This document shows positions 6,739-6,895 of a DNA stretch of 6,895 nt, in pieces. The notes below the pieces were generated by a model. That model had not been told where the DNA came from and ran no database searches. It was given only the letters and a program-made list of their open reading frames with translations. Origin of the DNA: Deltaproteobacteria bacterium (GTDB lineage Bacteria; Desulfobacterota; DSM-4660; Desulfatiglandales; B25-G16); NCBI GenBank assembly GCA_003646875.1, contig QMLT01000088.1:1-6895 (forward strand), written 5' to 3'. The number at the start of each line of letters is the position of its first letter. The first letter of the stretch is position 1. A program made the position numbers and the translations under genes.

Positions 6739-6773
6739 TTTTTGCTTTCCGCTGAGAGGGCGGAAAGCAAAAA
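6739..6773. repeat. Perfect 14-bp inverted repeat downstream of nadC
   Basis: TTTTTGCTTTCCGC (6739-6752) and GCGGAAAGCAAAAA (6760-6773) are exact reverse complements around the 7-base loop TGAGAGG. The RNA hairpin would be stable and sits 53 bases after the nadC stop, so it could protect or define the 3' end of the valS-nadC transcript. However, the T run is on the 5' arm and the A run on the 3' arm. On either strand the stem is therefore not followed by a U run, so it is not a standard intrinsic terminator. With the adjacent CGCAGAGA tract it may be part of a dispersed repeat element. Confidence 0.75.
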
Positions 6774-6895
6774 GACGCTCGTCGTGTGGGGCTAATTCCT
6801 GTCACCCTGCCAAGACACTAGTGAAACATTTTAGCCAGGATGCACTAAACCCTATACCTGTGGCAGGCACAATGAACAAAAGAAAAATTTTCCAT
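6774..6895. other. Non-coding tail with no recognised gene
   Basis: Both strands are broken by frequent stops. Visible structure is limited to the palindrome CACTAGTG (6816-6823), a 7-base inverted pair CCTGCCA (6806-6812) and TGGCAGG (6861-6867), and an ATG at 6872 opening MNKRKIFH up to the window edge with only a weak AGG (6865-6867) before it. That last ORF could be the start of the next gene, but eight codons prove nothing. The stretch may also be an extension of the repeat element next to it. Confidence 0.4.

Overview
The window looks like ordinary bacterial chromosome, AT-leaning, with densely packed genes all on the + strand. It holds the tail of a thiolase, a complete long-form acyl-CoA dehydrogenase, an extremely acidic protein of unknown function, valyl-tRNA synthetase (valS) and quinolinate phosphoribosyltransferase (nadC). 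The last roughly 210 bases are non-coding and rich in repeats. The gene content, and the C-terminal segment of the acidic protein, remind me of Desulfobacterota/Deltaproteobacteria (sulfate-reducing or syntrophic lineages that use beta-oxidation). That placement rests on memory of family patterns, not on any search, and should be treated as tentative.

Layout. Positions 1-174 encode the last 57 residues of a thiolase. After 18 bases containing a good ribosome binding site comes the acyl-CoA dehydrogenase (193-1986). These two genes are very probably one transcript for fatty-acid or acyl-CoA degradation: the dehydrogenase makes the enoyl-CoA and the thiolase cleaves the 3-ketoacyl-CoA. A 243-base gap (1987-2229) follows, with a plausible promoter near 2152-2187 preceded by three TTTCAAA repeats. 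The acidic protein gene (2230-3063) is next, then a 137-base gap with a long imperfect inverted repeat, then valS (3201-5849). nadC (5852-6685) starts two bases after the valS stop, so the two are almost certainly co-transcribed and probably translationally coupled.

The least ordinary item is the 277-residue acidic protein. By hand count it is about 34% Glu and 9% Asp, with no Cys, Trp or Tyr. Its long disordered-looking acidic body carries internal repeats and ends in a compact, hydrophobically patterned helical segment. This layout (acidic disordered linker plus C-terminal helical oligomerisation segment) parallels the alphaproteobacterial polar organiser PopZ and would suit a scaffold or hub protein. 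No homology is demonstrated here.

The region after nadC holds a CGCAGAGA direct-repeat tract of a kind that recurs between genes in many bacterial genomes. Next to it is a perfect 14-bp inverted repeat whose T and A runs are in the wrong order for an intrinsic terminator on either strand. I see no tRNA, rRNA, CRISPR array or transposase gene.
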